From contig MU006218.1 in the NCBI GenBank assembly GCA_010093685.1, positions 779,766-843,765 on the forward strand: a stretch of 64,000 bases of DNA. The letters are read 5' to 3'. The translations under genes were made by a program, and so were the position numbers. The notes under the pieces are model-generated. The model saw nothing but the letters and a program-made list of their open reading frames with translations, ran no database searches and was not told the origin of the DNA. This DNA is from Ophiobolus disseminans. Lineage: Eukaryota; Ascomycota; Dothideomycetes; Pleosporales; Phaeosphaeriaceae. Positions 56,085-64,000 of the stretch are shown here, one piece after another (position 1 is the stretch's first letter; each line of letters begins with the position of its first letter).

Positions 56085-57918
56085 ATGGCGCTCATTCAGA
56101 CAAGCTTGATCTGGGTGGCCTACGCCGTAGCCATTGCCATTCTCCTCGCAATCGCCTCCATCTTCGTCTTCCTCTACCAGAAGCCGAGAGACCGCGCAGC
56201 ATCCGTCACGATTGTCTGCATCTTCACGACCCTCGCCCTCCTTGCAACGGTCCTACTCATCCCCGTCGACGTTGCTCTCGTCTCATCTACCTCCAGATCA
56301 GGCCAAGGCCGCAAGAAGGACTGGGCCACGCCAGAGAAGGTCGACAGCATCGTCCACACGCTTGAGATTGTCTACTACACGCTATACTCGCTCGATGCAT
56401 TGCTCTGCCTGCTCGTCGTGCCCTTCACCTACTTCTTGTACGAGGAGTACGACGAGGACGCTGCCGAGCACGGAGAGCAGACGGCTGGACAGCGCATCTG
56501 GGGTGCCTTTAAGTACACCATTGCCTTCCTCGTCTTCGTTGTCGCTCTCTTCCTGGTCGGCTTCTTCGTGCCCTTCGCAAAACAGGCCAAGGACGACAAG
56601 CGCCTGGATCTCGATTACTTCAAGCATCTCCTCTCCGAGAACCGTAAGTACTGTCACATGTCACACACAACAATGGCTAACAGTGACAGATGGCGAGCGT
56701 GCTCTTGCTTTTGCACTTGGCCTTCTCATGACCATCGGCACCATCCTCTTCGTTCTCTACACTGGCGCCGGCATGGCATTACTGCCCGTCGCCATGATCA
56801 AGTCCGCGCCATACGTCTCCACACCCACCCTTGCCGCCAACACAGCATCCCAGCTCGAGGCCAACCGCGAGCGTCAAAGGCAGCTCGAGGGCCGCAACGA
56901 AGGCCGCGACGGTGGGCTAGATGCCAGGGACAGGCGCGAGCTTGAATCGCTCATCCGCGAAGAACGCACCCTCATCCGACGCGAGCGTCTCGCTGCCGAG
57001 TCGAGTGGTGAAGACCGTCACTGGATCGTCAAGGCGTGGATCAAGCTTGAAGCTGTCTTCCGACCCCTCAAGCTTATCGGTGGACTGCTTCTGATCATCG
57101 TCGCCCTCATCACTTTCACAAGCATGCTCATCACTGGTATTGACAAAGCCAAGAACTCCATCTGCGGTGCCCACTGCGGCTACATTCTCGGCCACATCAA
57201 CATCTTCCAACCCCTGAACTGGGTCCTGGTCAAGTCGTCCAAGGTCTTCCCCATCGACTACGTCCTGTTCCTCCTCCTCGTTCTCTTCTTCTTTTCCGCG
57301 TCCGTCGTCGGCATCGCTACCGCCGGTATCCGCTTCCTCTGGCTCACAATCTTCAGGATCCGCAAGGGCCACACCTCGCCTCAAGCTCTCCTTATGGCGA
57401 CAGTCCTCCTTACCTTGATCGTGTTGGGTATCAACTACTCCATCGCCATGGTCGTCGCGCCTCAGTATGCCACCTTCGGACCCCAAACATACTGCGATCT
57501 CACCACCAACTCCCTCGACGAGCAGCCAGACTGCTCCGAGCACAAAGACCTCATCAAGTCTTGCAGCGAGCTCGCTACTAACCCCTCTGCACAAAATGTG
57601 TGCACACCCTCCGTCCTCAGCACATTCATCAACCGCGTCACCATCAACTTCCCCTTCTTTGGCGTTGTTCTCTTCTGGTCACAATTCGCTTTCCTGGGCG
57701 TCTACTTGATCACGTTCTTGACCACCTTATTCAAGGTCCCGCAAATTGATCAGGACCAGGTCGATCGTGATCTCGAGGAAGAAGAGGAGGAGGGCCTACT
57801 TGCCAGCACAGGACGCAGGTTCAATGCTACATGGCAGGACATCACCGGCCGCTCCAAGCAGTCCTACGGTGCGACTGAGTCGAGGAATGGAGAGAGGAGT
57901 GGTGAAGGCTTACTCTAG
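56085..57918 (+). CDS. LMBR1-like lysosomal cobalamin transporter type protein, 595 aa
   Basis: Two exons, 56085-56643 and 56690-57918, joined over a 46-nt intron. A polytopic membrane protein of the LMBR1/LMBD1 family; fungal members are annotated as probable lysosomal (vacuolar) cobalamin transporters. About nine to ten helices; the N-terminal part (LLIPVDVALVSS; SLDALLCLLVVPFTYFLYEE) and the sequence LYTGAGMALLPVAMIKS are typical. A charged cytosolic loop (ERQRQLEGRNEGRD; LIREERTLIRRERL) divides two helix bundles. The acidic stretch RDLEEEEEEGLL and a hydrophilic C-terminus follow. Whether most fungi use cobalamin is doubtful, so the real substrate may differ. Confidence 0.9.
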
Positions 57919-58327
57919 GCCATCTTTTAGTGTAAGAATTTTGGTGTAAATTGAAAAAGAAGGACATATTGGAGGGTAATTCGGTATATATCTCACTTTT
58001 GGGCCTTTCTTCGTGCCATTTGGTCTTTATGTGGTTTAAGGGGGGCGGGAAAGGTTCATGATACCTCGCTGTCGCACGGCGTTTGATGGCTTTACATATA
58101 GTCTTGTCACTTGTCTTTTCATGTCAGTTTAATGCATGCATGTTTACGCAACTCGCTTCTATCATGGAAGGTACCTGCCGACGCCTATTTTGACGCATGG
58201 TGATGTCGTCCCTCGCAATGGAAACAGCCTGTGTTATTATCCACACCCTCCTTCTCCGCTTGTCACATCAACTTTCGTTCTCACATCCACAATTCCGTTC
58301 TATCAAGCGTACCAAACATTTCCGCCA
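57919..58327. other. Intergenic stretch
   Basis: 3' flank of the transporter gene and upstream part of the F-box-like pseudogene 4; nothing else seen. Confidence 0.6.
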
Positions 58328-59064
58328 ATGGACCTAAACCCACGTACAACCATGCCCAATCAGACTCCGGCGAGGCCCATACTCCGCACCATAACACACA
58401 CCGCTCAAGCCTCCATAACCGACCTCCCAGAACAATTCATCGCCAACATCTGCGCCCGCCTACCGCCCAAGCCCCTCGCTCGCTTCGGTTTCACAAACAA
58501 GCGCCACAAGCGCATCTCAGACGCCCATCTCTACCACTCCATCACCTACCCCGGCGCCCTATACGCCGTCGCCGCATGGCCAACACTCTCCCTGCACGCG
58601 CGAACCATGGACGTCCGCTTCAACAACTCCATGTCGAAAGTCGACATTTATATCCGTATCCGCGCGCTGCAGAACGCTTTCAAAGTCCAGAGCGCTAGGA
58701 TGTGCGATACCTCGGGCCGGGATTTTCAGTGGGAGTATGAGACGTGTTTTTCTTGGACATGTTTTTCGACGTCGTAACTCCTCAAAATGCGCCGCATGGC
58801 GGGTTTCTTGGGCAGTTGACGAAGCTTGAGATCAAGAGCGAGACGCTGTGTGCGAGGGCGATGGGAGAGGTTTTTGGACTGCCGAGGCTGGAAGTGTTGG
58901 TGTTGGAGGGTGAGGTGCAGGTGGGGCTGATTGAGGGATGGAGTGTGAGGGAGAGGAGCTGTGGGATTAAGGAGTTGAGGATGGTGGGGTGTCGGGTGGA
59001 TGGCGTGGTGGTGGAACAGATGTTGGGTTGTATGAGGGCGTTGGAGAGGTTTATGCAAGAGTAA
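58328..59064 (+). pseudogene. F-box-like protein pseudogene 4
   Basis: The plus-strand frame opens at 58328 (an ATG at 58352 is also possible) and contains the F-box (ITDLPEQFIANICARLPPKP; FGFTNKRHKRISDAHLYHSI), matching pseudogenes 1 and 3 in layout. After SGRDFQWEYE the frame is lost by one base at about 58738-58745; the next frame continues at once (DVFFLDMFFDVVTPQNAPHG, LGQLTKLEIKS) to TAA at 59064. The simplest explanation is loss of one G. The total of about 245 residues is short for the family, so the 3' part may also be gone. A sequencing error in one base is the main alternative. Confidence 0.65.
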
Positions 59065-59587
59065 ATGTGTCACTCCTCGACCGCTCATCGGGATGATTCT
59101 TGACAGTGCATATTTATCTGAATATCTCCTACCTGCCCTATCTTTCCTTGTCGTAACCATCAACCCCTCCATGGTCTCCGTCAAATCTCGTTGTGGGAAG
59201 AAAGGGCAAGAGTGGAGCTTGTGAGATTTAGGTGGGCCGAAGCTCGGGCTTCGCGCTAGTGAACTTGTGCCTAGGGGGTGAAGTGGAGAGGAGGAAGCCT
59301 ACCTAGGTAAGATACGCAAACTAACCACCGTCTTCGATGGTGAGTATATTTATTAATTACTTGGACGCCTAAGTTTCAGGCATGTCCTTGCATTCAACCT
59401 ATCAAATTAACAATATCTAGGTACCTCCTTATCTACCGTGCTCCGAGGTCCCTAACGTGGTTCAATATCCATGTAGCCACTCATGTTTGTAATCGAACCT
59501 CCTTCCATCCCCATATCTAAGTATTTTCTGCGAATGATCTTTCGCGAATTCGTCTCTGCCCAGGCCATCAACATGTACAAGGTTGGC
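59065..59587. other. Convergent intergenic stretch
   Basis: Holds one TACCTAGGTA palindrome and a related TAGGTACCT at about 59418. No gene. Confidence 0.6.
59300..59309. repeat. TACCTAGGTA palindrome, copy 5
   Basis: Exact 10-bp palindrome between converging genes. Confidence 0.7.
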
Positions 59588-60386
59588 TTACTCAAAAATA
59601 ACCTCTCGCGAGTTTTCCTTCGTCTTGACGATTTCGAGCGCTTTGATGGACTCCACGTCCGCAGCCTCGCCGTAAACAATGATGGTGCGCAGTTCAGGAA
59701 AAGTCTCGGTAAACCAGGGCCATGATTTAGTCAAAGCAGTACGCAATGAGTAAACATCGAGGGGTCGATTCCTACCAATACCACACCTGTTTGCAACCCC
59801 CAAGCGTCGTGCACGAGGGCGACACAGACGAACATTCATGACCAGCGGAGCGGACACTGCAATCGTGTACAGAGCTTCTCCTTGGGCCCGCTTCAGTTTT
59901 CTCTGGAATCTCATCAACGAAGCGGCATCCTCGAAAGAGAAGACGTTGAATTGATAGAATTTCGTGCCGATTTCGGAGCAGATCTGTCGGCATACGCGTG
60001 AGAGGGAGAAATGACGGTCGATGTCGAATCCATGCTTAATTGTGTCGCCGTCGATAGAATACTCCACGCTGGTGCCTGTCTCGAAGTAGATGCGCATTTC
60101 GCCGGTCGCGTAGTCCCAAATCTTAAGGCGGATTTCCGCAGGCAGAGACATGAGGGGCGAATTGATACTGTTATTACGCACACTAATCGTGACAATCAGT
60201 ACGTATACGTTTGCCATATCGCAGGGAGACCTACCGAGAAATGAGGTATTCGGGAGTATGTCCAAGAGATAACAGACCATTCTTGAGCTTCTGGACACGC
60301 CTCTTGGAGCCTGGAGTATCTCCATTGTAGGCCTTTCGAACAGCTGTGGTGCGCAGAGAGTAGCGTGAGGAATATCGAGAGGACAT
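59588..60386 (-). CDS. 2EXR domain protein, 248 aa
   Basis: Two exons, 60386-60235 and 60182-59588, over a 52-nt intron with a GTAGGT donor; reading through the intron would instead give a frame starting at 60325. The N-terminus is basic and Ser/Arg-rich (MSSRYSSRYSLRTTAVRK). The 2EXR domain begins MSLPAEIRLKIWDYATG (about residues 62-78), with the paired C-R-Q block LSRVCRQICSEIGTKFY later. The family is abundant and rapidly evolving in dothideomycetes; function unknown. The intron lies in phase 2 just before the domain, as in the related genes at 60.8 and 62.6 kb. Apparently intact. Confidence 0.72.
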
Positions 60387-60824
60387 ATTGGCTGAACCAG
60401 GTGCTTGATCAGCTATGTGTATATCGTCTCGAGTTGAGTTGAGCGAGAATGAGCGTGTGCGGTGAGTCGGTCATGCAAGAGCTAAAGGTATGTCAGGGAA
60501 AGGAGGTGCTTTTCGTTTCCGGCTAACAAGTCCCCAACAGATTAGCGGAAAACATAGCCCCTTTGCTGAACATCATGAAGGAAACGAGCGGATTGTGACG
60601 TAGGTTATAGATGTGAGAATCGTCGTGAAGACTAATGCTTTCACTCCCAGGCCCTATAAACTAGCGGCTGCTTGCTGGTATATATCAAAATCTCTTCCAA
60701 GATAAGGTACATTGCGACCCGAACCTCACCTATTGTCAACCTCCACTCTTCTCTCTACCCTTTTACATAGGTTTCCACGTACCAGAGAAGATTGAGTTAT
60801 ACTACCAATTAACCTACAGGGAAA
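60387..60824. other. Divergent spacer between two 2EXR genes
   Basis: 438 bp between oppositely oriented 2EXR-type genes; it must contain both promoters. No gene. Confidence 0.6.
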
Positions 60825-61660
60825 ATGGCCAACGGTTACTCACTGCGGAAACGCAAGATCGAATTCGATGGCTTGCGCCCGAGCAAGAAGCTGCGTGTCG
60901 GCCGACGAAAAAATACTGGCCTCATATCACTTTTGAACCCAACTAATATCGTCGCCTCGATGTGAGTGCAGCCATGTAATATCAGCTATCCTGAGAAGCG
61001 CTAACAGCGTGTCAGTTCGGAGTCTAACTGTCTACAATCGCCATTGCTGCGGCTTCCGGCTGAGCTCCGCAACTACGTCTTTAAACTCGTCCTCGGTGGG
61101 ATGGAAATCCTGATCAAGTCTAAAGAGAATAGGCGCTACAAGAACGCCAACCCAACACACTATAGAGCTATCCGCCTGATGAACTACACCCGCCACAGAA
61201 TCTCGTATGGTGCGCTCGTGGACAATCCAACCGCAATATAGTCGAACCCATATGCACCACACCGGAAGGCAGTCCGGTCAAAATCCTACGCGTTTCACGG
61301 CAGATCTATCTCCAGTGTTCTACACTCGTATATACCCTCAACACTTTCGATTTCGCCAATCCAATCGCTTTGAAGATCTGGTACTTGTACCGCAGGAAGG
61401 CCCAGATCGACATGGTTCACACCATCAAGGTCAACGACGATATCCTTTTCCTGACTAAGAATAGACGATTGGAACTGCAGCCGCTTACCTCCATGTTCCC
61501 GAATCTGACGACGGTCGTTATGGGACCTTATCGCTACGAAGACTCTAAATGGCAGCGCGGCATATCAGACGAACATACGATGGATGCTTGGGGCAATGAG
61601 GCTATTGTCAAGCAGGGAGAGCGGGATGATCTTAAGGTCGTATTTGAGCCGCTCCTTTGA
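60825..61660 (+). pseudogene. 2EXR domain gene, probably frameshifted
   Basis: Exon 1 60825-60961 encodes a basic N-terminus (MANGYSLRKRKIEF...). After a 54-nt intron, exon 2 from 61016 encodes the domain start (LLRLPAELRNYVFKLVLGG). That frame ends at TAG near 61242, but coding sequence continues in another frame (VEPICTTPEGSPVKILRVSR, then ALKIWYLYRRKAQIDMVHTI) to TGA at 61660. An intron of only 32 nt could join them (GTGCGC donor), but that is below normal size, so a frameshift is more likely. Protein would be about 250 aa, like its intact neighbour at 59.6-60.4 kb. Confidence 0.55.
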
Positions 61661-62601
61661 TTCCGGATGCCGGAATCTGGGCGGAAAGGCGGGATCATTA
61701 CACTCCCACAACGGATGCTCTAAGAGGTGGCAGGTATAGTCATGGTAGCTTGAACAGCATTATCCGCAATTAGACGTGATATAAAGATACATACGCAAGA
61801 TGTTTGTCAAATTACGAGATCGTATCGTTGAAACGTGTTGAACCTTTTCGCTGAGGCTGAGTATTCACAGTTATTTACAATCTATACATGAGCAACAGGA
61901 GAAATGGCTGAAGATAGACAGGCTCCAGTTCAAGTATCTACAGCATTTCCGTCCCTTCGGGCAATAAGGCGATCAGCAGTGATCCCATTTACGTCGACAA
62001 TGCGACCTTGCGCCGATTCAGAACTCTGAGGCGCAAGTGAGCATCTACGGTGATGGCCACAACGAAGCCGTTTGTATTTGTGCCATCAGTATATTCGAGC
62101 AGTATCAGCGGGAATGTCCGTATTTGCAGTTAAGATTGCTGTTATTCAAGTGCTTTGTGATGTGTCGTGTTGTTGTTGTTGTTGTTGTCAAAAAAGGTTT
62201 AATAGCTTTAATTTCAAGATTTATAATGCTCATCAGAGGCAAATCGGTTATCATTATCGCAGCTACTTTGACTCCGTTTGTCGGAAGATTTCGCAGGGAA
62301 GAGCATTCCAATTTCCATGTTACTACGCTTAGACAGATAGCCCACCTTGCAGGTATAGCCAGCTTCCGTGAAGCTACAGGGGCGAAACTTTGTGAGGTGG
62401 TTGAGATCTAGTGCAGGAAGGCACAAACAGCAGATCAGTGAATCAGCATTCGTGAACATGTTGGCTCTGGAAGGGGAAGCCTCGTACTTTGATCATGAGT
62501 ATATCAGAAATATTTCGAATTGACTAACCCTTCGACTATTTCTTACGAAACGATATCGTACGAAGTAAACATCACTCTCAACTCAGCTCGCTACATACAA
62601 C
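61661..62601. other. Intergenic, 0.9 kb
   Basis: No supported gene; contains a short (GTT)n run. The 124-codon frame 62037-62411 spans that run and lacks any domain. Confidence 0.55.
62169..62189. repeat. (GTT)n microsatellite
   Basis: About seven GTT/TGT units in a non-coding stretch. Confidence 0.8.
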
Positions 62602-63344
62602 ATGCCTCGTCGCAATCCTCGTCGCAAGGTCGCGAAGAAACCCAAGGTGCAGCTTCAAGAAAATGGACTTGTGTCCGTCGACCCAACACCAAAGCATCTC
62701 GTCGCCATGTAAGTAATGTCTGGTCGGCCATTAGGGCAAGTTCCACTAATGACTGTGTAGCACACAGCACAACGCCGCCTCTAGACTATTCACACTACCC
62801 CGGAGCTTCGAAACAAAGTCTTCAAGCAAGTCCTCGGCGGGAATGTGATCAACATGGGCAACTGTGACGATGACTTCTACGAAATCAAGGATGAATGTTA
62901 TGGTACGAAACACTTTGCTCTGCTCCTTGTCTGCCGCCAAATATACGCCGAAGCCGTGGGTCTGTTGCACGCCTGCAACGATTCTCCTTCTTCTGCCATA
63001 TGAACCGCGACATCTGGGCAGCGCGACTTTGCAGAGGCCAGCTGGAGGCAGTCCGAAGCGTGTCGATCCAAGGCGCGTGTGTGATCGACGACGGCGGTGA
63101 TGATCCGGGTGGCTGTAGAGATGATGGGCCGACGCCGCCCAAGACGTGCTCGGCATTGTTCCCGAATCTGCGGCGCATCGGCGTATGTACAGACCCAGAG
63201 GAGTCTGGGGAGAATTGGATTGTGGGTCGTTTCACGAGTATGGCTCGGGAGGCGGGGTTGGCGCATTGGTCGGAATGGGTGCAGTTGATGGAGCGCTCTG
63301 ATGTCGAGGTTGTGGAGCTTTCACTGCTTGGGGTACCTGTCTGA
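62602..63344 (+). pseudogene. 2EXR domain pseudogene with two frameshifts
   Basis: Exon 1 62602-62708 encodes a basic N-terminus (MPRRNPRRKVAKKPK). Exon 2 starts at 62761 after a phase-2 intron. The frame reads TQHNAASRLFTLP and then is lost at about 62797-62803 in a run of C; the 2EXR helix continues in the next frame (PELRNKVFKQVLGG; LLLVCRQIYAEAVGLLHACN). A second shift occurs near 62980, after which the third frame reads FSFFCHMNRDIWAARLCRG and LFPNLRRIGVCTD to the stop at 63344. Each shift is a one-base event. The protein would have been about 225 aa. Confidence 0.65.
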
Positions 63345-63689
63345 GCATGTGGGATAGATCCTTATGGGGGAAGCTTGCTCGAGCAGACCATGGATCTTCA
63401 ATTTGGAGTCGCGTCTGACGAATAACTTGAAGAAATAATCATGACAATACGATATCGATCCAAAGTCGACAACCACAGAACTCACTTTGTCAAGCACGTG
63501 AGCGCAAGTCCAAGTGAAAAGCCTCTGTGCTCACTGTATTTCCTTAGCTCCCTTGCCCTTCAAGTGCAAACGACGTCTCACGTCTACTCACTTCTCACTC
63601 ACCTTCCACCCTCCACTCTTTGCACGAAAACAGAGCCTCAAGATAACTATATACCCACGAGAACAGTACGCGACACAACCAAACCTATA
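63345..63689. other. Spacer
   Basis: No gene supported; upstream region of the last 2EXR-type gene. Confidence 0.55.
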
Positions 63690-64000
63690 ATGTCAATCCC
63701 CCACCCCATGCAACTCCTACCCAATGGCATGGTATTAGTAGCGCACACACCATCGCACACACCATCGCACACACCATCGCACTTAGTACCTTCGTGAGTC
63801 CCTACCCCCCTCACCCTCCCCACTGTCCTCGATCTTAACACCCCCAGCACTCAACACAACGCCACTTCCCCCTCCTTGCCCTCCCGCCCGAACTCTGCAC
63901 CCATATCTTCAAGTACGTTCTCAGCAACCAAACAATCATCACATAAAACGGCACAGTCCGCGACACAGACGACACCATTCGCCACGCCGCTATCGCCTTC
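63690..64000 (+). pseudogene. Partial 2EXR-type gene, cut by the window end
   Basis: ATG 63690 begins a short first exon with three copies of the tetrapeptide HTPS, then a GTGAGT donor and an intron ending CAG. The following exon reads TQHNATSPS, almost identical to the paralogue at 62.6 kb, but the 2EXR helix (LLALPPELCTHIFKYVL) is in another frame, implying a one-base loss in a C-rich run; using the weaker GTACCT donor would restore phase. TAA interrupts the helix frame soon after (SNQTIIT then stop, then NGTVRDTDDTIRHAA). Only the N-terminal part is in the window, so status is provisional. Confidence 0.5.
63746..63781. repeat. 12-bp tandem repeat, three copies
   Basis: Unit CACACCATCGCA repeated three times without change; in the coding frame each copy gives His-Thr-Pro-Ser. 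Confidence 0.8.

Noticed and set aside
56134..56643. Long plus-strand frame continuous with exon 2 of the LMBD1-type gene
   Set aside because: Its first part (Ser/Arg/Pro-rich) is the wrong frame of exon 1; the spliced model gives the conserved membrane protein from ATG 56085.
59588..60325. Single-exon model of the 2EXR gene starting at 60325
   Set aside because: It reads through a good GTAGGT...TTAG intron; the two-exon model from 60386 gives the basic N-terminus and phase-2 intron shared with the paralogues.
63746..63781. CRISPR-like or satellite array
   Set aside because: Contiguous 12-bp units with no spacers, inside a coding exon of a eukaryote.

Overview
The window is nuclear DNA of a filamentous ascomycete, most likely a dothideomycete (Pleosporales-type). 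The reasons are frequent introns of about 45-70 nt with GTRNGT donors and CTAAC-like branch sites, a lone dispersed 5S rRNA gene, and typical fungal families: GH62, DUF1996, DUF6594, DUF7029/7223, MAPEG, YAT permease, NACHT-ankyrin, and F-box/2EXR proteins. Exons were joined by eye from reading frame and splice signals, so boundaries are predictions. No tRNA gene, CRISPR array or intact transposon was seen.

Layout. 0-6.6 kb: a small unknown gene, the 5S rRNA gene, a 2EXR-like protein, a choline/ethanolaminephosphotransferase of the Kennedy pathway, and a seven-helix membrane protein. 7.3-16.2 kb: a secreted HExxH metalloprotease, a MAPEG protein, a broken hydrolase-like fragment, an amino acid permease, and a secreted DUF7029/DUF7223 protein. 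17.2-20.6 kb: a broken NACHT-ankyrin (NLR-type) gene ending in a kinase-like fragment, then 3.3 kb without clear genes. 23.9-34.1 kb: a DUF6594 membrane protein, a secreted GH62 arabinofuranosidase, a dynamin/Mx-like GTPase, and a secreted DUF1996 protein. 34.1-40.2 kb is a gene desert. 40.2-44.7 kb: a dihydrodipicolinate-synthase-family aldolase and a secreted choice-of-anchor-B protein.

The last third mixes housekeeping and decaying genes. CFT1 (CPSF160, mRNA 3'-end formation) and an LMBD1-type cobalamin transporter are divergently transcribed and intact. They are flanked by three degenerate F-box-like paralogues (45.9-51.0 kb) and by one F-box-like plus four 2EXR-like genes (58.3-64.0 kb), most of them with frameshifts or stops.

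The genes do not form one pathway. The clearest themes are secreted enzymes and proteins acting on plant material or the cell surface (GH62, metalloprotease, DUF1996, DUF7223, choice-of-anchor B), fast-turnover families (NLR, F-box, 2EXR) with many pseudogenes, and an over-represented palindrome TACCTAGGTA in non-coding DNA. I did not find a convincing new multi-gene system. The most unusual items are the NLR with an in-frame kinase catalytic-loop tail and the clustered F-box/2EXR graveyard around intact CFT1.
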